From NCBI RefSeq assembly GCF_900101705.1, contig NZ_FNAC01000007.1, positions 62,001 through 126,000 of the forward strand: a DNA stretch of 64,000 nucleotides. The letters run 5' to 3'. Shown piece after piece: positions 18,483 through 26,102 of this stretch (the first letter of the stretch is position 1; each line of letters begins with the position of its first letter). This DNA comes from Algoriphagus faecimaris (GTDB taxonomy: Bacteria > Bacteroidota > Bacteroidia > Cytophagales > Cyclobacteriaceae). Made by a program: the position numbers and the translations under genes. Below the pieces are notes generated by a model. That model ran no database searches and had not been told where the DNA came from. It saw only the letters and a program-made list of their open reading frames with translations.

Positions 18483-19865
18483 TTAAGTAGCCTCTATTAA
18501 AGCCTCAGCTATACGTTCTGAAGCTGATTTATTAGAATCAGGTTGAACAATTCTTTGTAACCATTTTTTTCTATCAGGGGCGAAGTTTCCTGGACTTTCT
18601 AATCCCTCCTTTACTTTCTGATAAATCTCATCAGGTGAATAAATGTATTCCACAGCTTGAAGTTCTTTCATTGACTCAAAATGCTGAAATTTATAGATAG
18701 TTTCAACACTCCAATTCTTTGGTTTTTCGAGATGGTCATAATTTAAATAGAAAGCAAGATTCCCGAAAACTGAAAAATCTAAGGCCATAGTCGAACCCAT
18801 ATTAAGCACAACTTTACAATGGTAGGCAAGATTGACTAGGTCTATCAAATCTTCAAACAAAGGGAAATAGCTCCCCCAATTATTGCCCTTCTCCCACTTA
18901 GGTGGCGCTAAGATAAGTTCAGGAAATTCCTTTAATACCACTTCAAATCGTCTAACAGGCTCCACCGGTACAGGTCTTACTATCAGTTGGATATCGCTAT
19001 CGGCAGCTAATGCAGTTGCCACATCTCTAAGATACTTCGGGTCATTTGGCGATGTGAGAGAATCACAACCCGAAAAACATACCCAGTTTTTTTCAGGATT
19101 TAGTTTGAACTTCTTTGCAAACTCTGATTTGGAAAGAATTAATTCTTTTTTAAAATAAAAATCAAACTGAGGAGTGCCAGTCACCTTAATGTTTTCTTGG
19201 GCAATTTCAGGATAATACATTGCCATTTCACTTTTCATAAAGTCACTCCATACCAAGTATTGATCCGTTTTGAAGGGAAGTCTAGCTTTTGGTAAATTAT
19301 CCCATGAAAAAATAGCTGTAGAGGTGCGGATTCCTAGTGACTTTGCTGCTTCAATTTCTGGAGTAACTGAGTATACTCTTTGGTGGGTACAAAAGACTAA
19401 ATCAGGATTTATTTTTTTTATTTGTCTTAGTGCTTCTTCAAAACGTTTTGTCTTTCGAATTTGACTAAATCCTATTTCTTCTAACCTAATAGCCTTCTTA
19501 AAGGACGGAGAAAGACTTCCAATTACCCGAGCTAACTTAAAAAGAATTTTTCCAGATATGGAAGAGGCATTTTCTGTCCAATTAGTCATAATCGTGGGAT
19601 TACTTGTAATAGATGCATTGACAGATAATCTAGCATATCTAGCAGCTTCTCTTGTCAATTTGACTAGAAAGCCATCCGCTTTATGAACAAATTTAAATTG
19701 CTCAAACTTGGTATTCAAACGTTGTTCTGTCAACTCAATGAGCCTAGAATCCAAGCTATGCCAAAGGATGATTTCATTTCCTCCTTTTTGTAAGTAGGGT
19801 ATTATATCTGAATACAAATAATTTCTAATACCTATCCCGTCAGGGATTAAAAAACAAATACGCAT
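18483..19865 (-). CDS. Surface-carbohydrate biosynthesis protein, GT-B-like
   Basis: This 460-residue soluble protein is not a standard GT4 enzyme. It begins MRICFLIPDGIGIRNYLYS, has TAIFSWDNLPKARLP in the middle, and then KVTGTPQFDFYF and PVPVEPVRRFE. In CDP-glycerol-phosphotransferase-like and capsule proteins such stretches belong to a GT-B fold. Its ATG at 19865 shares one base with the TAA stop of asnB2. Proteins of this kind occur in many O-antigen clusters without assigned chemistry. A sugar or glycerol-phosphate transferase is plausible but unproven. Confidence 0.5.
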   Translation of the reverse strand: MRICFLIPDGIGIRNYLYSDIIPYLQKGGNEIILWHSLDSRLIELTEQRLNTKFEQFKFVHKADGFLVKLTREAARYARLSVNASITSNPTIMTNWTENASSISGKILFKLARVIGSLSPSFKKAIRLEEIGFSQIRKTKRFEEALRQIKKINPDLVFCTHQRVYSVTPEIEAAKSLGIRTSTAIFSWDNLPKARLPFKTDQYLVWSDFMKSEMAMYYPEIAQENIKVTGTPQFDFYFKKELILSKSEFAKKFKLNPEKNWVCFSGCDSLTSPNDPKYLRDVATALAADSDIQLIVRPVPVEPVRRFEVVLKEFPELILAPPKWEKGNNWGSYFPLFEDLIDLVNLAYHCKVVLNMGSTMALDFSVFGNLAFYLNYDHLEKPKNWSVETIYKFQHFESMKELQAVEYIYSPDEIYQKVKEGLESPGNFAPDRKKWLQRIVQPDSNKSASERIAEALIEAT

Positions 19866-21727
19866 TAATTAATATCTAAATCAACCTCAATATCGAGGTG
19901 AAAAACCCTAAGCCAAATCTCCATCACTAAAACACCAAAAAGAACTCTAGCTAGTTTTTGTTGTGGTTTTATCCTGTGAGACTTTAAAATAGATTGTATT
20001 CCTTCACTATTAAAATTTAAATAGGATTGGGAAAGCCCTTCATTTAGAAATCTCTCCAATATATTGCCCCATTCTCCGTACAGATAATCTGAGTACGGAA
20101 ATGAAAAACCCTTTTTACTACCTTGGTGCTCATATCCTGCATAATCTCTGTAGAGAGACCTCGTGACCTCCTTATCAATTCCTGAAGGCATCAATGCTGA
20201 AATTGGTGATTTGAAAGACAAATCCACCAAACGATGGTCCAAAAATGGTGCTCTCACTTCCAAAGAACTTGCCATAGAAGCTGCATCTACTTTAAATAGA
20301 AAATCCGATGGTAGACGAGTGAGCATATCAACTCCAAAAGACAGCTTTTCCAGATTTTCTTTATAATTAGGTTTTAATTCTTGAGCTTTCTGGTAAACTA
20401 AATTCAGTGGCTTACCAGACAAAAAAACCTGATTAAATAAACCGTTTAAATTGGTCTTTGTATAAAACCCATCCCAACCTGCCAATCGAATTCTATTCAT
20501 ATCTGACAGGTACTTAGAAGAGCCATTTGGTGAGATTTTTTGGGCAACATCAATCAGGAATTTTCCAAACACTCCAAAGTTTGAAGGATGCTCTTTGTAC
20601 AAAATTGGCTTTCTATATGAACCAAACACCTCATCACCAGCGTCTCCAGAAAGCATTACTTTGGTGTGAGAACTTACTTGATTCGTCACTAAATGTGTTG
20701 GGATTAGAGATGCATCTGCTAGTGGCTGAATGTTTTTTAAAAGCTTTGCTAAAACCCCTAGAGATCCCGTATTTATAGTAACAACTTCTTGTTTGATTTC
20801 AAGTTTTTTAGCAAACGTAGAGGCCTGCCCTACCTCATCTGTCGAAGGGTCCCCAGTCGACATGGTAATAGCGACTATATCTGACTTAATTTCCTTGGCT
20901 ATAGCAGTTACCAAAGAGGAGTCAATCCCAGAACTTAAAAAAGTGGCAACAGGAACATCTGCATGAAGTTGTTTTGAAATAATTTCGGTTAACAGATCAT
21001 TTGCTTGCACTTTAAGGTTTTCAAATGAAATTTCATTTTCTTGACCTTTGGGAAATTCATAATACGTTTCCCAATTCAAATGACCGGATTGTATCTCCAA
21101 ATAAGTTGACGGTGGAAAAACCAAAACCTCCTCATAAATTGTATGACTAGAATCGATATACATTTGTTCCATCAAATCAATGACAGCTTCCTGATTTATC
21201 GTTAGTGTTTTTGGATAAATTTGTTTAAGAGCACGAAGTTCGGAGGCAAAATAAAAAGTATCCTCGCTATCAATAAAAAAAATAGGTTTTTCACCAAATC
21301 GATCCCTAGCAATGAATACCTCTCCGGAATTTTTGTTGTAGATGAGGAAGGCAAACATTCCAACTAACTTCTTTAAGAAATCCTTGCCATAAAAATGATA
21401 GGCTAACAAAAGAACTTCAGTGTCTGATTGAGTTGTAAACGAGGCTCCTTTGGCCTGCAGTTCTTCTCTTAGGATTAAATAATTATAAATCTCACCATTA
21501 AAAATAACGACTAGTCCTAAATCATCTCTATGAAAAGGCTGATTTGCAGAAGTAGACAAATCAATGATAGACAACCTGTTATGCCCTAAAACTACTCTTT
21601 GGTCAGACCATAAAGAGCTAGCATCTGGCCCCCTATGGGATTGCAAACTTAAAGCAAGTTCAAGAGAATCTTTCTCAGAGAGACTTGTACTCGCTGATTT
21701 CTTTACAATGCCAACAATTCCACACAT
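19865..21727 (-). CDS. asnB: Second AsnB-type glutamine amidotransferase
   Basis: This 620-residue protein has N-terminal Cys2 (MCGIVGIVKK), HRGPDASS and NGEIYNY for the glutaminase domain. The PP-loop reads SSGIDSSLV near residue 260 and the second ATP motif SGDAGDEVFGSY near residue 350. Both differ from the first copy (SGGLDSSS, SGEGADE), so this is a separate subfamily, closer to the type found in O-antigen clusters, rather than a recent duplicate. It lies between a GT4 gene (2-base gap) and the GT-B-like gene (1-base overlap). Amidation of a glycan carboxylate is inferred from context; free asparagine synthesis is the alternative. Confidence 0.85.
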   Translation of the reverse strand: MCGIVGIVKKSASTSLSEKDSLELALSLQSHRGPDASSLWSDQRVVLGHNRLSIIDLSTSANQPFHRDDLGLVVIFNGEIYNYLILREELQAKGASFTTQSDTEVLLLAYHFYGKDFLKKLVGMFAFLIYNKNSGEVFIARDRFGEKPIFFIDSEDTFYFASELRALKQIYPKTLTINQEAVIDLMEQMYIDSSHTIYEEVLVFPPSTYLEIQSGHLNWETYYEFPKGQENEISFENLKVQANDLLTEIISKQLHADVPVATFLSSGIDSSLVTAIAKEIKSDIVAITMSTGDPSTDEVGQASTFAKKLEIKQEVVTINTGSLGVLAKLLKNIQPLADASLIPTHLVTNQVSSHTKVMLSGDAGDEVFGSYRKPILYKEHPSNFGVFGKFLIDVAQKISPNGSSKYLSDMNRIRLAGWDGFYTKTNLNGLFNQVFLSGKPLNLVYQKAQELKPNYKENLEKLSFGVDMLTRLPSDFLFKVDAASMASSLEVRAPFLDHRLVDLSFKSPISALMPSGIDKEVTRSLYRDYAGYEHQGSKKGFSFPYSDYLYGEWGNILERFLNEGLSQSYLNFNSEGIQSILKSHRIKPQQKLARVLFGVLVMEIWLRVFHLDIEVDLDIN

Positions 21728-21728
21728 A

Positions 21729-22805
21729 TTAGGATTCTAATGCGTAAAGAAATTTATTTTCCCAGTCTTCTAAACTATGATAACTAGCCAAAAATATAGG
21801 ATCAGGAGTATAAGAATTTAAAGTTTTCATGGCATTCTCGATTTGAATTTCCCATTGACTAAGAACATTGGGAGAAGAAACCAAAAAAGAAAAAGACTGG
21901 CCATTAACCACCTCCGGAATACCTCCATTTTCAGAAGCAATTACAAGATTACCACATTTAGCAGCCTCAGTTAAGGTTAAACCAAAGCCTTCTTCCCAAA
22001 GAGAGGTAAAGCAATACAAATCGCTAAGTTGCAAATATATTGGAAGATCATCATTTGGAACTCGCCCAATTGCTGAAACACGAGAACCAAAATGTGGGAT
22101 TGGTTGACTGTTACCTATCACTTGAACTTTTAGATTTGGGTACTTCTGTACGAGGCGAGGTATTAATTTTAGAAACAATTGAAGCCCTTTTTTTGGTCTA
22201 TCATTAGATAGCCAGGTAATTACTATATCATCTGCTAAAAACCCTTTATTAATTTTAGCTAGTTTTTTATCCCCAGCATTTATTGGATAATATTTTTTTG
22301 AATCAACTCCATTTCCAATAATAAATACTTCGGGAGTAAATTCTTGATGATTACTTTTTGTTTGATGATAGCCTAATTCTGTAAGAAAGAGAACCTTATC
22401 TACCTGATTCAGCCAATTACCAGTCGTCTTAAACGAATGACCATGATATGAATAAACCAGTTCGAAATCAAAACCCATTGGTTTTAATTGGGCGAATCCT
22501 GCCAAAAGCATAATATCGTCCATCACAACAACTTGAATTTTTTCAGAAGGCTTATAAATTCTTTTGAATTCCTTGAGGTAATTTGCCGTTCGAAATAAAG
22601 GCTGGGAAAAATGCGGAAATAAATTTGATAACCTATTTATCGGTCTTTTTTTACAAAAAATATATTTTTCGTCTACTGTTTTCGTAGGTCCAAGATAGAA
22701 ATTAAAAAAATCAATTCTTTTACTTGTAAAACTAGCTATTCTTTGGGTCCAACTCCCAATTTTTGATGCTGATAACTCGGTACTTGAAACTAAAATTCTG
22801 ATCAA
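21729..22805 (-). CDS. GT4-family glycosyltransferase
   Basis: This 358-residue protein has TTG 22805 as its likely start (IRILVSSTELS follows); no ATG or GTG is in frame upstream. The donor domain shows ITWLSNDRPKKGLQ, VQVIGNSQPIP, IGRVPNDDLP and the E-x7-E motif WEEGFGLTLTEAAKCG. The acceptor domain has YSYHGHSFKTTGN. It sits 11 bases after the ABC exporter gene and is probably co-transcribed with it. Specificity is unknown. Confidence 0.85.
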   Translation of the reverse strand: MIRILVSSTELSASKIGSWTQRIASFTSKRIDFFNFYLGPTKTVDEKYIFCKKRPINRLSNLFPHFSQPLFRTANYLKEFKRIYKPSEKIQVVVMDDIMLLAGFAQLKPMGFDFELVYSYHGHSFKTTGNWLNQVDKVLFLTELGYHQTKSNHQEFTPEVFIIGNGVDSKKYYPINAGDKKLAKINKGFLADDIVITWLSNDRPKKGLQLFLKLIPRLVQKYPNLKVQVIGNSQPIPHFGSRVSAIGRVPNDDLPIYLQLSDLYCFTSLWEEGFGLTLTEAAKCGNLVIASENGGIPEVVNGQSFSFLVSSPNVLSQWEIQIENAMKTLNSYTPDPIFLASYHSLEDWENKFLYALES

Positions 22806-22816
22806 AATAATTGAAG

Positions 22817-24622
22817 TTAAAACTCTTGTAATTCAACCATTCTTCTGAATTGCTCATTTCTTTTTACCAAATCTTGAAAACTTCCTGATTCAAGAATCTC
22901 GCCTTTAGCCATTAAAGAAATAACGTCTGCCTTTCTAACTGTACTTAAGCGATGAGCAATTATCAAAATCGTATATTTTCCCATAAGCAAATCAATATTG
23001 TCTTGAATGAGCTTTTCTGTCTCTGAATCAAGTGCAGAAGTAGCTTCATCAAAAATCAATATATCAACATCCTTATATAGTTCACGAGCAATTGAAATTC
23101 GTTGCTTTTGACCTCCACTTATCAATATTCCGTTATCACCAAGTTTGGTACTGTCTCTTTCTGACAGGGTATAAACGAATTCATCTAATTTAGCAAGTTT
23201 TAAAGCTCGTTCAAACTTAGATCTATTTATATCATTATCTTCACCCCATAGCGTGATATTATTATAAATAGTATCATTAAAGATAACTGGCTCTTGGGTG
23301 ATATAACCAAATCGTTTTCGGTAAGAAGAAAGATTAATCCCATTTCTATCCAACCCATTAACCGAAATCACTCCACTACTAGGGTTAAACAATCCAACAA
23401 TAAGATTAACCAAGGAAGTTTTTCCACTTCCACTTTCACCAACGAAAGCATAGGTTTTCAAGGATTCAACATCAATATTAACATTTTTTAGTACTTTAAA
23501 ACCATTGGGATACTTGAAATCTACATTTTTAAGATTTAGAGATGAAATACGATCAATTTGAGGTTCTAAAGGTATAATTTCTTTGCCTTGATGAAATTCA
23601 TCAATTAAATCAACAGAAGACCTTAATCCACCAATGTTGGAAATAAAGCCTTGCCAACTCCCCTGTAAGGTAACCACATAATTGAGAGCTCGGTATAAAA
23701 ACATTAAACTCATCACTATGGAAGCCATTGTTCCCCCTAAAAGGTTTACTTGTATTACAATAATTAAAACCACTATAATCAAGATAATTGGCTCCCTAGC
23801 ACTAGACATGATAGCATTATACAAACCAATTTTTCTTTGATTATTCTCAATTCTATCTATTATATCCCTAAGTTTGTCCTTATAAGAACCAAAATAATCA
23901 GTGGCTTTCAAGTATTTAAAATTGTGAACTGCTTGAACAAGATAACTTTGGTAAGTATGTCCCAAGTTAGAAAGACCAACTGAAGCTATTTCTGTATTTT
24001 TAAACAAAATACGGAACAAGATATTGGACAAATATCCACCTACACCGACAAGTAATGCAAATTGAAAATTAGTAAGCATCGCCAATCCAACATAAACCAA
24101 AAGTAAAACAGCATGTTGAACGGAATTAAAATAAGCTAAAAACCCATAGGTAAGTTTAATTCCTTCTGAACCTAAAGTATTTTGTACTTTACCAGAATCC
24201 AAATTTAGGAAATTCTCATAGCTTAAGCTACCTAGACCATCTACAAGACCAAATCTTAATTTTTTAACAAATCGGTTTTGTATTTTTATTTTATACCAGC
24301 CATCCAGCAATTTTAAAAAGGCTTTTAAAATAAACAATATAACCATTAAAATAATTACAGAATTTAAATTAACATCTATTCCAAGACTAGCTACTCCATC
24401 TAAAAGAAACTGAAGTTCACCAAGGGATTCTGAACTTTGGCTTGGATCAGCCGAACCAGCTGCCAATTCAAAAACAGGGATTAAAAGGGCCAGACCGAAG
24501 CCGTCTAGAAGACCAACAAAAATACTGATAGAAATTAGAATAAAAATTCTATATCCTATGAAAGAATAGAAAAAGTTAAAGTGTCTGAAATACTTTTCTG
24601 AAATTTTCTGTATAATTTCCAT
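22817..24622 (-). CDS. ABC exporter/flippase with fused membrane and ATPase domains
   Basis: I take ATG 24622 as the start (601 residues); a TTG nine bases upstream overlaps the previous stop. Six membrane helices occupy roughly residues 20-320. The ATPase domain has Walker A GESGSGKTS, signature LISGGQKQR, Walker B DILIFDEATSALD and the switch His in IAHRLSTV. The build matches MsbA/PglK-type half-transporters that work as homodimers and flip lipid-linked oligosaccharides or lipids. Within module A it is the only flippase candidate, as the Wzx-like protein lies in module B. PglK-like function is an inference. Confidence 0.8.
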   Translation of the reverse strand: MEIIQKISEKYFRHFNFFYSFIGYRIFILISISIFVGLLDGFGLALLIPVFELAAGSADPSQSSESLGELQFLLDGVASLGIDVNLNSVIILMVILFILKAFLKLLDGWYKIKIQNRFVKKLRFGLVDGLGSLSYENFLNLDSGKVQNTLGSEGIKLTYGFLAYFNSVQHAVLLLVYVGLAMLTNFQFALLVGVGGYLSNILFRILFKNTEIASVGLSNLGHTYQSYLVQAVHNFKYLKATDYFGSYKDKLRDIIDRIENNQRKIGLYNAIMSSAREPIILIIVVLIIVIQVNLLGGTMASIVMSLMFLYRALNYVVTLQGSWQGFISNIGGLRSSVDLIDEFHQGKEIIPLEPQIDRISSLNLKNVDFKYPNGFKVLKNVNIDVESLKTYAFVGESGSGKTSLVNLIVGLFNPSSGVISVNGLDRNGINLSSYRKRFGYITQEPVIFNDTIYNNITLWGEDNDINRSKFERALKLAKLDEFVYTLSERDSTKLGDNGILISGGQKQRISIARELYKDVDILIFDEATSALDSETEKLIQDNIDLLMGKYTILIIAHRLSTVRKADVISLMAKGEILESGSFQDLVKRNEQFRRMVELQEF

Positions 24623-24627
24623 AATAA

Positions 24628-25347
24628 TCAAGCCCTATGCTTGAAAACAAATTTTTTGAATTTAAAGTACAGATTATACTTTAAAGTTTTAAGTAAATTG
24701 AATTTTACTTTTTCATCATGAGTACCATCATAGGCATCATAAGCTGGATATAAAGGCCAAAGTTGAAGTTCTCCTCCATCAACTAAATATAGTAAAATTG
24801 CCTTCATTTGAATATTTTCTAAATAAACACCTTTTGATTCATCTAGGTACTTATCAGCACAAGGAAGAAAGTAATTATAGTAGAAACTCTTTTTAATGAT
24901 CATTAACCGGGTATCAGCCCACCTGAGATTACGAGTTGGATTAACATAAATCTCATGATCAACACCATTAACGCCACTTAATAGTTGTGAAATATTTTTA
25001 ATAATATATCTACCTGTAATCTTGATAAGATAGTCTACTTTATTCAAAGCAGTTGAATTTTCTAACGCAAATTTAAATATCTCCATCTCTCCAAATGACT
25101 TCCCCAAATAGCTACGCTTTGAAAGAAATGTATGATATTCAAATGATTTACTTTTCTCCTTAATTGACTGGATTTTTTTCGAACTATAATCCGAATTTTC
25201 AACAAAAACTACTTCAAAACCTTTCGAAAGGTAAAAGTTGATCGCTTTGAAATAATCATCTTCTCTTTTAGAAACATCAATTCTTCCTGAATGTAATTGG
25301 CCTTTAAATGGCTTAATGGTGCCTGTCAATAATAGTACAAAACTCAT
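24628..25347 (-). CDS. Small putative glycosyltransferase, unclassified
   Basis: This 239-residue protein opens MSFVLLLTGTIKPFKG. Residues 100-115 (KVDYLIKITGRYIIKNI) match a motif seen in some small GT-A-like sugar transferases of capsule clusters, where K-x-T/S-G-R-Y lies next to the nucleotide site. A later tract, NLRWADTRLMIIKK, fits the second half of such folds. It lies 8 bases downstream of the methyltransferase gene and 5 bases upstream of the ABC exporter start. No clear DxD motif is present. It is a probable GT-A enzyme of unknown sugar. Confidence 0.45.
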   Translation of the reverse strand: MSFVLLLTGTIKPFKGQLHSGRIDVSKREDDYFKAINFYLSKGFEVVFVENSDYSSKKIQSIKEKSKSFEYHTFLSKRSYLGKSFGEMEIFKFALENSTALNKVDYLIKITGRYIIKNISQLLSGVNGVDHEIYVNPTRNLRWADTRLMIIKKSFYYNYFLPCADKYLDESKGVYLENIQMKAILLYLVDGGELQLWPLYPAYDAYDGTHDEKVKFNLLKTLKYNLYFKFKKFVFKHRA

Positions 25348-25355
25348 CTTGAATA

Positions 25356-26096
25356 TTATATCACATTTGACCCTTCATTATTATCTCCTTTATAAATGAA
25401 AATCAAATTGTGGTAAAAATGAATACTTGTTATTTTTTTATCAAAATAGTTTGGCTCATACTTAGAATCAGGAAACTCAGCATGGTTCAAACCATGAATA
25501 AACTTCTTAAAGTAGCCAACTGCAGTAGTGAAATTATCAGGATTTTCAGGGTTTCCTCCATATTCTGGCCAATAAGAGGTTTGTACATCTTCAATGACAT
25601 AAATCCCTCCATCCTTAAGCTTGGGGAACAAAATCTCAAAGGATTTGATGATGTGTTCATTAATGTGACTTCCATCATCGATTATAATTTCAAAACCACC
25701 CACTGAATCAGAAAGGGATTCCAAGAAAGCTTGATCGACTTGACTTCCCGTTTTAATTTTAATTCTGCCCTCTTCTAGTTGGGTTTTATCATAAATATCA
25801 ATACCATGGATTTCAGCACGGTCAAAAAACCTTTCCCACATCCGAAGAGAGCCTCCTCCTTGCTGAGGGTCTTCATAACCTCCTATACCTATTTCCAGTA
25901 CTTTAATTTTCTTTGATTTAAACCTTTTGAAGTGAAAGTAGTAATGAGGAGTATAAAAATGTTTTCCCCACTTGTCTGTTTTAAAGGTTGTTGCTAAAAA
26001 ATTTAAGTCATTTGTTTTCCCGAATGTTCTAACTCGATTGTATAATCGAATCAACTTTCTTCTTCTTTTGAAGCTGATATTACTAAAATTAAGCAT
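25356..26096 (-). CDS. Class I SAM-dependent methyltransferase, CmcI/MycE-like
   Basis: This 246-residue protein contains FKTDKWGKHFYTPHYYFHF followed by VLEIGIGGYEDPQQGG (SAM-binding motif I), GIDIYDK (motif II acidic residue) and EIIIDDGSH with IYVIEDVQTSYWP. This arrangement is typical of the CmcI/MycE/demethylmacrocin O-methyltransferase group, whose members use the paired Asp and the His for metal-assisted sugar O-methylation. Next to a polysaccharide exporter it likely methylates a sugar hydroxyl of the glycan, possibly at its terminus. It is 6 bases downstream of the autokinase gene. Confidence 0.75.
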   Translation of the reverse strand: MLNFSNISFKRRRKLIRLYNRVRTFGKTNDLNFLATTFKTDKWGKHFYTPHYYFHFKRFKSKKIKVLEIGIGGYEDPQQGGGSLRMWERFFDRAEIHGIDIYDKTQLEEGRIKIKTGSQVDQAFLESLSDSVGGFEIIIDDGSHINEHIIKSFEILFPKLKDGGIYVIEDVQTSYWPEYGGNPENPDNFTTAVGYFKKFIHGLNHAEFPDSKYEPNYFDKKITSIHFYHNLIFIYKGDNNEGSNVI

Positions 26097-26102
26097 GTTG
26101 TA

